Part shown: positions 56,275-64,000 of the stretch, in pieces
How the letters are laid out: every line of letters begins with the position of its first letter
Position numbering within the stretch: position 1 is the first letter of the stretch
Assembly: GCF_031598375.1 (NCBI RefSeq)
Contig: NZ_CP123872.1
Location: 1,903,001 to 1,967,000, forward strand
Length of the DNA: 64,000 nucleotides
Direction: 5' to 3'
Source: Temperatibacter marinus
GTDB taxonomy: Bacteria > Pseudomonadota > Alphaproteobacteria > Sphingomonadales > Kordiimonadaceae
The notes under the pieces: model-generated
Seen by the model: the letters and a program-made list of their open reading frames with translations, nothing else
Database searches by the model: none
Told to the model about the DNA's origin: nothing
Made by a program: the position numbers and the translations under genes

Positions 56275-56997
56275 TTAACGGTTCGCCCAGCCTAAAAAGC
56301 TGTCACGTGGTTTGCCGGCATTGGGGGCCACAAGCTGGACCGCATGATCTTGGGGGTTGTGAAAAAGGTTTAAAGTATTGAATTCTGGAATGAAGCCCTC
56401 TTTGATGCCTCCCTTTTTGTCCAAGAAGACCAGATGTCCACCCCAGTTTGGGTTCCACTCTTTTGTCATGCCGATGGTGTAGGCCACTGAACGGTCGTGT
56501 TTAGGGTGTGTGTCATCATGTTTTGAAAGGAAATGGCCTGGCTCATAGCGGCTAATAAAAACATCGCACCATCTTATGGCGCTATCACCGACAAGGCTTT
56601 TAAGTAGGGAGAGGAAATCGTCCTCATTTGCCCAATGATGAAGCTCATGAAGAGGGTGCCCCATTTCCTCTCTATTCTTAACAGCTTGGGTAATATAATA
56701 TTGCATAAAGACATATTGAAAAGTCGAAGAGGCTCTTTCATATATCGCCTTCATGAAATTGGTTTTAAATTCTGCAGGGGTGTCTTCAAAGTCTTGTTTC
56801 GTACTCTCGAAGAATTGATCATATTCATTATACGCCAAATTCCATGTTTGATTTGTCTTGATCAAATTATGAAGGGTTTCAGCTGTTTCGTCCGTAAAGA
56901 AGTTTGGAATTTGGACGCGCCCATTTTCTTTCAAGAGGGCGGCATAGTCTGATAAATTTAGTTCAGGATTGATTTGAATATCAGCACGTGAAAACAT
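56275..56997 (-). CDS. 2-oxoglutarate/Fe(II)-dependent prolyl hydroxylase-like oxygenase
   Basis: A 241-residue Fe(II)/2OG oxygenase. From ATG 56997 (AAGGGGG six bases upstream). The HxD of the iron site is in LSKHDDTHPKHD, NWGGHLVFLD is the conserved GG-H region, and the distal His and the 2OG-binding Arg lie in DHAVQLV and RDSFLGW. The layout resembles the prolyl hydroxylase-like (TPA1/OFD1 and 20G-FeII_Oxy_4) family. Substrate unknown. A longer frame to 57105 has an unlike N-terminus and is rejected. Divergent from mdh. Confidence 0.85.
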   Translation of the reverse strand: MFSRADIQINPELNLSDYAALLKENGRVQIPNFFTDETAETLHNLIKTNQTWNLAYNEYDQFFESTKQDFEDTPAEFKTNFMKAIYERASSTFQYVFMQYYITQAVKNREEMGHPLHELHHWANEDDFLSLLKSLVGDSAIRWCDVFISRYEPGHFLSKHDDTHPKHDRSVAYTIGMTKEWNPNWGGHLVFLDKKGGIKEGFIPEFNTLNLFHNPQDHAVQLVAPNAGKPRDSFLGWANR

Positions 56998-58300
<1,303 letters not shown>

Positions 58301-58328
58301 TGTCTAAATCCACTTAGGAGGGAATAGC

Positions 58329-59498
58329 ATGAACATTCATGAGTATCAGGCGAAGGGCCTGTTGAAAGAATATGGAGCGCCAGTGCTGAAAAGCGGCGTT
58401 GCTTACACACCATCTGAAGCTGTTGATGTGGCTAAAGAATTGGGCGGACCTGTTTGGGTTGTGAAAGCTCAGATCCATGCCGGCGGCCGCGGTAAAGCGG
58501 GCGGTGTAAAAGTCGTAAAGTCTCTTGAAGACGTTGAAGCTGCTGCAAAAGAGTTGATCGGCAAAACACTTGTGACTCACCAGACCGGACCTGAGGGAAA
58601 AGAAGTAAAACGGATCTTCGTAGAAGATGGCTGTGCCATTAAATCTGAGTTTTATATTTCTTTCCTTGTTGATCGGGCTACTAGCAATGTTGCGATCGTA
58701 GCCTCTACAGAAGGCGGAATGGATATCGAGGAAGTTGCTGAAGCAACACCCGAAAAGATCGATACTTATACAATTGATCCAGCAGCAGGCTTGCAGCCCT
58801 ACCACTGCCGTAAAGTTGCTTTTGGTCTAGGGCTCTCGGGTCAAGCAGCAAAGGAATGTCAGAAGCTGGTTGCCTCTCTCTATGCTACTTTCATGGAGAA
58901 AGATGCAGCGATGCTTGAGATTAATCCTCTGGTTCTAACACAAGACGATCACATGGTTGTTCTTGATGCGAAAATGTCATTTGACGGCAATGCTCTGTTC
59001 AGACATCCAGATGTTCGCGAACTGCGCGATGAGAGTGAAGAAGATCCAAAAGAGATTGAAGCGTCTAAATATGATCTAAACTACATCAGCCTAGACGGTG
59101 CGATTGGATGTATGGTGAATGGTGCTGGTCTTGCGATGGCTACGATGGATATCATCAAGCTTAAAGGCGGCTCACCTGCAAACTTCCTTGATGTGGGAGG
59201 CGGCGCAACTAAAGAACGTGTGACAGAAGCTTTTAAAATTATTCTGTCTGATGATAATGTCGAAGGTATCTTGGTTAATATCTTCGGGGGGATTATGCGC
59301 TGTGATGTGATCGCTGAAGGTGTGGTTGCAGCAGCTCGCGAAGTAGCGATTTCAGTCCCACTCGTTGTTCGTCTTGAGGGAACAAATGTAGAGCTTGGGA
59401 AAAAGATTATGGCTGAAAGTGGTCTTCCAATCATTTCTGCTGATGATCTCAATGATGCGGCTGAAAAGGTCGTTAAGGCTGTGAAGGAGGCCGCGTAA
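58329..59498 (+). CDS. sucC: Succinyl-CoA synthetase beta subunit (ADP-forming)
   Basis: ATP-grasp beta subunit of succinyl-CoA synthetase; 389 residues. [19 protein letters not shown] at the N-terminus, [16 protein letters not shown] (ATP-grasp), EINPLVLT with the metal site, and [13 protein letters not shown] and [10 protein letters not shown] near the C-terminal Cys are all typical. AGGAGG precedes ATG 58329. Its stop overlaps the sucD start (TAATG). Confidence 0.97.
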   Translation: MNIHEYQAKGLLKEYGAPVLKSGVAYTPSEAVDVAKELGGPVWVVKAQIHAGGRGKAGGVKVVKSLEDVEAAAKELIGKTLVTHQTGPEGKEVKRIFVEDGCAIKSEFYISFLVDRATSNVAIVASTEGGMDIEEVAEATPEKIDTYTIDPAAGLQPYHCRKVAFGLGLSGQAAKECQKLVASLYATFMEKDAAMLEINPLVLTQDDHMVVLDAKMSFDGNALFRHPDVRELRDESEEDPKEIEASKYDLNYISLDGAIGCMVNGAGLAMATMDIIKLKGGSPANFLDVGGGATKERVTEAFKIILSDDNVEGILVNIFGGIMRCDVIAEGVVAAAREVAISVPLVVRLEGTNVELGKKIMAESGLPIISADDLNDAAEKVVKAVKEAA

Positions 59499-60373
59499 TG
59501 TCTGTACTTGTAGGTAAAGATACAAAAGTAATCTGTCAGGGCTTTACAGGCGCACAGGGGACTTTCCACTCAGAGCAAGCAATTGCTTATGGTACGAAAA
59601 TGGTTGGGGGTGTAACTCCAGGCAAAGGTGGTTCAAAACATTTGGATCTACCAGTTTTTGATACAGTCGCTGATGCTCGTGAAGCAACAGACGCCAATGC
59701 ATCTGTGATTTATGTGCCTCCGCCCTTCGCTGCTGATGCTATTCTAGAAGCCATTGATGCAGAGCTAGAATTGGTTGTTTGTATCACAGAAGGTATTCCT
59801 GTTTTGGATATGGTTCGAGTTAAGCGCGCTCTTAAAAATTCAGGGACGCGTCTTGTTGGGCCGAACTGTCCAGGCGTTATTACACCGGGTGAGTGTAAAA
59901 TCGGCATTATGCCCGGCCATATTCACAAGCCTGGTAAAGTGGGTATCGTGTCTCGCTCAGGTACATTGACCTATGAAGCTGTTGCACAAACAACGGCTAT
60001 TGGCCTTGGTCAGTCAACTTGTATTGGTATCGGCGGCGATCCAGTGAATGGAACAAACTTTATTGATTGTTTGGATATGTTCCTCGGTGACGATGAGACA
60101 GACAGTATTATCATGATTGGTGAAATTGGTGGATCTGCAGAAGAAGAAGCGGCAGAATTCTTGAAGTCATCAAAAGTGAAGAAGCCAGTAGCTGGTTTTA
60201 TTGCAGGCCGTACAGCGCCTCCAGGCCGCACTATGGGGCATGCCGGAGCGATTGTTTCTGGGGGTCAAGGTGGTGCTGAAGACAAGATCGAAGCAATGAA
60301 ATCTGCGGGCATCATTGTTTCAGATAGCCCCGCATCGCTGGGTGAAACACTTCTAAAAGCCATCAACGGCTAA
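59498..60373 (+). CDS. sucD: Succinyl-CoA synthetase alpha subunit
   Basis: CoA-binding subunit carrying the phosphorylated His; 291 residues. Visible: [46 protein letters not shown], and the active-site His in [12 protein letters not shown] at about residue 248. Start overlaps the sucC stop. It is separated from sucA by 85 bases containing a terminator-like hairpin. Confidence 0.97.
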   Translation: MSVLVGKDTKVICQGFTGAQGTFHSEQAIAYGTKMVGGVTPGKGGSKHLDLPVFDTVADAREATDANASVIYVPPPFAADAILEAIDAELELVVCITEGIPVLDMVRVKRALKNSGTRLVGPNCPGVITPGECKIGIMPGHIHKPGKVGIVSRSGTLTYEAVAQTTAIGLGQSTCIGIGGDPVNGTNFIDCLDMFLGDDETDSIIMIGEIGGSAEEEAAEFLKSSKVKKPVAGFIAGRTAPPGRTMGHAGAIVSGGQGGAEDKIEAMKSAGIIVSDSPASLGETLLKAING

Positions 60374-60382
60374 AATGAATAA

Positions 60383-60416
60383 CTGGTCTCGGCACTGTCG
60401 AGGCCAGAATTTTTTC
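60383..60416 (+). terminator. Terminator-like hairpin between sucD and sucA
   Basis: A 9-bp stem CTGGTCTCG/CGAGGCCAG (60383-60391 with 60399-60407, one G-U) is followed by AATTTTTTC. It lies inside what would otherwise be one operon and could lower sucA expression relative to sucCD. Confidence 0.7.
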
Positions 60417-60432
60417 AACTATAAATAGGGAT

Positions 60433-60454
60433 CTCGTGCAACACACGAGGGGAC
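60433..60454 (+). promoter_or_regulatory. Hairpin overlapping the sucA ribosome-binding site
   Basis: CTCGTG (60433-60438) pairs with CACGAG (60444-60449), 6 bp with a 5-base loop. The 3' arm runs into the sucA Shine-Dalgarno stretch GAGGGGAC (60447-60454), 5 bases before ATG 60459, so folding would partly hide it. Confidence 0.5.
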
Positions 60455-60458
60455 TTGA

Positions 60459-63371
60459 ATGGGTGCAGACCTGGATAATATTGCAAGGTTAGAGGGCGTT
60501 AGCCCGGCTTTTGTAGAAGGTTTATATGACCGATATATCGTCAATCCTGATTCAGTAGATGCTGGATGGCGATCTTATTTTGAAGCATTAGAGAGCGGCA
60601 TTGAACGTGCCGATGATATGCAGCCGAGTTGGGCGCGGAAAGACTGGCCACTTAGACCTGATGATGATCTGACAACAGGCCTTGATGCGACAGATATGTT
60701 CATCGAAGGCGGCAAGAAGCCTGCCACGGGCGGCGGTGTTTCAGCTGAAGAAGTCAGAGCTGCGACCCTTGATAGTATTCGGGCTCTTATGATGGTTAGA
60801 ACATATCGAGTTCGAGGCCATCTCATGGCCAACTTGGACCCGCTGGGATTAGAAGAGCGTGCCGCTCATCCAGAACTTGATCCCCAAACTTACGGATTCA
60901 GTGATGCAGATATGGATCGTCCAATTTTTATGGATAACGTTCTCGGATTAGAGACATCAACTGTCCGTGAAATTGTTGCAATCCTAAAGCGTACCTATTG
61001 CGGTAATCTTGGTGTGGAATTTATGCATATCAATGATCCGGAGGAAAAGTCCTGGATTCAGCGCAATATTGAAGGGCGTGACAAAGAAATTCAATTCACA
61101 GACCGCGGGAAAGTCGCAATCTTGTCTAAGATTATTGAGGCTGAGCAGTTTGAGAAGTTCCTGGGTAAAAAATACACAGGGACGAAACGTTTTGGTCTCG
61201 ACGGCGGTGAAAGTTTAGTTCCTGCCTTAGAAGCTATTATGAAGACAGGTGGACAGCATGAGATGAGTGAGATTGTCCTCGGCATGCCCCACCGTGGACG
61301 ATTAAATGTACTGGCCAATGTTATGGCAAAACCCTACCGAGCAATGTTTAATGAATTTGCGGGCGGGGCAAGTAAACCTGATGATGTGCAAGGTTCAGGT
61401 GATGTGAAATACCATCTTGGGACCTCTGCGGACCGTGATTTTGACGGCAATAATATTCACCTATCTTTGACAGCTAATCCATCGCATCTTGAGGCGGTAA
61501 ATCCAGTGGTTCTAGGTAAGGTGCGCGCCAAGCAAGATCAAAAGAATGATGCAACACGGCGTAAAGTTTGCCCCGTCTTGCTACACGGCGACGCTGCTTT
61601 TGCGGGACAGGGTATTGTGCCTGAGTCTCTCGCCATGTCAGGACTGGATGGCTATAACGCTGGGGGGTGTATCCACTTCATCGTGAACAATCAAATTGGG
61701 TTTACAACCAGCCCTCAATTTAGTCGGTCGAGCCCTTATCCTTCGGATGTTGCCAAGATGGTTCAAGCTCCTATCTTTCATGTGAACGGTGACGATCCTG
61801 AAGCTGTAACATTCGCAACAAAGCTTGCCACAGAGTTTAGGCAGACTTTTAAACGCGATGTTGTCATTGATATGTTCTGTTACAGACGCTTTGGCCATAA
61901 TGAAAGTGATGAACCCTCATTCACTCAACCTCTTATGTATGCCTCTATCAAAAAACACCCATCTGTTGGTACGATCTTCTCAGATCGATTGATCAAGCAG
62001 GGTGTAATTACAGCGGAACAATATCAGCAGATGGTGAATGAATTCACTAGCCATTTGGAAGCAGAATTTGAGGCTGGAAAAAGCTATAAGGTGAATGAGG
62101 CCGATTGGTTCCAAGGTCAGTGGGAGGGTCTTGCAACAGCAAAAACAGATCCTGAGATGCGACGAGCAGATTCTGGCGTTGATGATGAAACTCTTCGTGA
62201 AGTCGGGGAGGTTCTTACGACCTTGCCAGAGAATTTCCATCCCCATAGAACCTTGACTAGAATTTTGAAAAACAAAGAGCATATGTTTGAATTTGGCGAT
62301 CGGTTTGATTGGTCAACTGCTGAAGCCTTGGCTTTTGGTACATTGCTTAAAGAAGGCTACGGCGTGCGCCTTTCGGGCCAGGATTGTGGCCGCGGTACAT
62401 TCTCGCAGCGCCATGCTGTTTTTGTAGATCAGAAGACTGAGCATAAATATCGTCCCCTCAAGCATGTGAATGAAGATGCACATTTTGAGGTATTGGATAG
62501 CCCGCTTTCTGAATTTGGTGTTCTTGGCTTCGAATATGGCTATACACTTGCAGAACCGAAAACTCTAACCCTTTGGGAAGCACAATTTGGCGACTTTGCC
62601 AATGGTGCCCAGATTATGATTGACCAATTCATCTCTTCTGGTGAAGCAAAGTGGTTGCGTATGTCAGGCCTTGTAATGCTTCTTCCTCATGGTTATGAAG
62701 GTCAAGGCCCAGAGCATAGTTCAGCACGCTTTGAGCGGTTCTTACAAATGTCAGCTGAAGACAATTGGCAAGTTGCAAACTGTACAACGCCGGCAAACTA
62801 TTTCCACATTTTGCGTCGCCAGATGCATAGGGAATTCCGTAAACCGTTGATCATGATGACACCAAAGTCATTGTTGAGGCATAAGCTTTGTACGTCGACA
62901 TTAGCGGATTTTGGTCCAGGATCGCAATTCCACCGTGTTCTTTGGGATGATGCAGAACATGGATCGGCTTCTGAGCTTAAACTTGCTGCAGATGATAAGA
63001 TCAAGCGTGTGGTGTTATGTACAGGTAAAGTTTACTTTGATTTACTTGAAGAGCGAGATAAACGCGAACAGTCGGACACTTATCTGATGCGTGTTGAACA
63101 GCTTTATCCTTTCCCAGCCGACGTGCTAACGAAGGAACTGGCGCGCTTTAAGAATGTTGAATCAATCATGTGGTGCCAAGAAGAACCTAAAAATATGGGA
63201 GCTTGGTCCTTTGTTGATCCATTTATCGAAGACGTACTGACATCATTAGAAATTAAGCCAAATCGAGCGTCCTATGCGGGCCGTGCAGCAAGCGCTGCAA
63301 CTGCCACAGGGCAAGCGTCTGTTCATGCAAGACAGCAAGCAGCGTTGATTGATGAAGCATTAAAAGGTTAA
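60459..63371 (+). CDS. sucA: 2-oxoglutarate dehydrogenase E1 component
   Basis: Thiamine-diphosphate E1 of the 2-oxoglutarate dehydrogenase complex. 970 residues: N-terminal E2-binding region (LYDRYIVNPDSVDAGWRSYF), dehydrogenase core with GMPHRGRLNVLANV, the TPP motif GDAAFAGQGI, RRFGHNESDEPSFTQP, and the C-terminal transketolase-like part with EYGYTLAEP and LPHGYEGQGPEHSSAR. The start is 86 bases after sucD and 24 bases before sucB begins. The upstream hairpins suggest separate tuning from sucCD. Confidence 0.97.
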   Translation: MGADLDNIARLEGVSPAFVEGLYDRYIVNPDSVDAGWRSYFEALESGIERADDMQPSWARKDWPLRPDDDLTTGLDATDMFIEGGKKPATGGGVSAEEVRAATLDSIRALMMVRTYRVRGHLMANLDPLGLEERAAHPELDPQTYGFSDADMDRPIFMDNVLGLETSTVREIVAILKRTYCGNLGVEFMHINDPEEKSWIQRNIEGRDKEIQFTDRGKVAILSKIIEAEQFEKFLGKKYTGTKRFGLDGGESLVPALEAIMKTGGQHEMSEIVLGMPHRGRLNVLANVMAKPYRAMFNEFAGGASKPDDVQGSGDVKYHLGTSADRDFDGNNIHLSLTANPSHLEAVNPVVLGKVRAKQDQKNDATRRKVCPVLLHGDAAFAGQGIVPESLAMSGLDGYNAGGCIHFIVNNQIGFTTSPQFSRSSPYPSDVAKMVQAPIFHVNGDDPEAVTFATKLATEFRQTFKRDVVIDMFCYRRFGHNESDEPSFTQPLMYASIKKHPSVGTIFSDRLIKQGVITAEQYQQMVNEFTSHLEAEFEAGKSYKVNEADWFQGQWEGLATAKTDPEMRRADSGVDDETLREVGEVLTTLPENFHPHRTLTRILKNKEHMFEFGDRFDWSTAEALAFGTLLKEGYGVRLSGQDCGRGTFSQRHAVFVDQKTEHKYRPLKHVNEDAHFEVLDSPLSEFGVLGFEYGYTLAEPKTLTLWEAQFGDFANGAQIMIDQFISSGEAKWLRMSGLVMLLPHGYEGQGPEHSSARFERFLQMSAEDNWQVANCTTPANYFHILRRQMHREFRKPLIMMTPKSLLRHKLCTSTLADFGPGSQFHRVLWDDAEHGSASELKLAADDKIKRVVLCTGKVYFDLLEERDKREQSDTYLMRVEQLYPFPADVLTKELARFKNVESIMWCQEEPKNMGAWSFVDPFIEDVLTSLEIKPNRASYAGRAASAATATGQASVHARQQAALIDEALKG

Positions 63372-63394
63372 TTAGAGGGTAGGAGACTAGACCC

Positions 63395-64000
63395 ATGGCA
63401 ATCGAAGATATTCGTATTCCGCAACTCGGTGAATCAATTACAGAAGGCAGCATTGGCTCATGGCTTAAAGCTGTCGGCGATGCCGTTGCAGCAGATGAAC
63501 CCATCGTAGAAATTGAAACTGACAAAGTGGCGATGGAAGTTCCAAGCCCTGTTGCAGGTGTCATTCTAGAACTGTTGGCAGAAGAAGGCGACACTGTTGA
63601 AATCGGTGCACTGATCGCTAAAGTTGATACTGAAGGTAAAGGCGCAGCGCCCGCACCAAAAGCAGAAGCAGCCCCAGCAGCTGCAGCCCCCGCTGCATCC
63701 GCACCGCCTGCATCTGTCCAAGCGCCGACTGGTGCTGCAGGGGACTTGATGCCTATGTCGCCGGCTGTTCGCCGCATTGTTGAAGATTATAATATTGACC
63801 CTTCTTCTGTTCAAGGAACAGGTAAAGATAACCGGCTGACAAAAGGCGATGTTCTTAAGGCAATTGAAAATGGATCGGCACGATCTTTCTCTAACGCGCC
63901 AGCGGCACAATCTGCAGCCGCCGCTGTTGAAAGTGGGCCGCGCGAAGAGCGTGTGAAAATGACACGCCTTCGTAAAGTGATCGCCTCACGCCTGAAGGAT
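63395..64000 (+). CDS. sucB: Dihydrolipoyl succinyltransferase (E2 of 2-oxoglutarate dehydrogenase), partial
   Basis: E2 core subunit; 202 codons are present and the frame is open at the window end. An N-terminal lipoyl domain carries the lipoylated Lys44 in ETDKVAMEVP. An Ala/Pro-rich linker (about 80-112) and a peripheral-subunit-binding domain (SPAVRRIVEDYNID, about 121-157) follow, then the start of the catalytic domain (KMTRLRKVIASRLKD). AGGAG precedes ATG 63395, 24 bases after sucA. Confidence 0.96.
   Translation, partial: MAIEDIRIPQLGESITEGSIGSWLKAVGDAVAADEPIVEIETDKVAMEVPSPVAGVILELLAEEGDTVEIGALIAKVDTEGKGAAPAPKAEAAPAAAAPAASAPPASVQAPTGAAGDLMPMSPAVRRIVEDYNIDPSSVQGTGKDNRLTKGDVLKAIENGSARSFSNAPAAQSAAAAVESGPREERVKMTRLRKVIASRLKD

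Overview
The window reads as chromosome of an alphaproteobacterium with G+C somewhat below 50% by eye. The lineage is inferred from gene content and order: a TAT-type Rieske protein with petB/petC preceded by divergent trmL, a DUF3035 lipoprotein after lspA, purD divergent from xseA, an aerobic hemF, a MutL with an endonuclease motif, and a zapE / mdh / sucCDAB set. A marine group such as Kordiimonadales or a relative is possible, but no rRNA is present and the order cannot be fixed. I see no rRNA, tRNA, CRISPR array, prophage or insertion sequence.

Layout. 0-10.3 kb: tightly overlapped division and cell-wall cluster mraY(partial)-murD-ftsW-murG-murC-murB-ftsQ-ftsA-ftsZ, closed by a bidirectional terminator; ddl is absent from its usual place between murB and ftsQ. 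10.4-19.6 kb: mixed housekeeping (alpha/beta hydrolase, purD, xseA, M23 peptidase, TorF-like outer-membrane protein, nitronate monooxygenase-like enzyme, SYLF protein, hemF, DsbA-like protein, trmL). 19.9-22.6 kb: petABC (cytochrome bc1). 22.7-34.3 kb: the most accessory stretch: BASS transporter with overlapping D-aminoacylase-like amidohydrolase, PepSY membrane protein, a 1123-residue tricorn-type protease, a DUF3376-like patatin phospholipase and a hybrid histidine kinase. 34.6-41.2 kb: ileS-lspA-DUF3035 lipoprotein, mutL, TauE-family exporter. 41.2-57 kb: PAS_5-like protein, an alpha/beta-hydrolase-fold protein that has lost its nucleophile, zapE, class II aldolase, bicupin, pgsA, uvrC, folB with a FolM-like reductase, CaCA exchanger, FAD oxidoreductase with a GhrA-like dehydrogenase, rpmF, MFS transporter and 2OG-Fe(II) oxygenase. 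57.3-64 kb: mdh-sucC-sucD-sucA-sucB(partial), TCA-cycle enzymes.

How it fits together. Three metabolic or structural blocks dominate: septal peptidoglycan synthesis with FtsQAZ, the bc1 complex, and the oxidative arm of the TCA cycle. The TCA block is punctuated by two terminator-like hairpins (at the end of mdh and between sucD and sucA) and by a small hairpin that covers part of the sucA ribosome-binding site, suggesting graded expression of mdh, sucCD and sucAB.

I did not find a convincing new multi-gene defence or mobile system. The observations most worth a second look are the nucleophile-less alpha/beta hydrolase (41.85-42.71 kb), a cluster of DnaA-box-like sites between uvrC and folB (49.29-49.33 kb), the RNA hairpins inside the mdh-suc block, the missing ddl, a His-to-Asp change in the M23 peptidase active site, and the approximately 13 kb of unrelated genes separating zapE from mdh.
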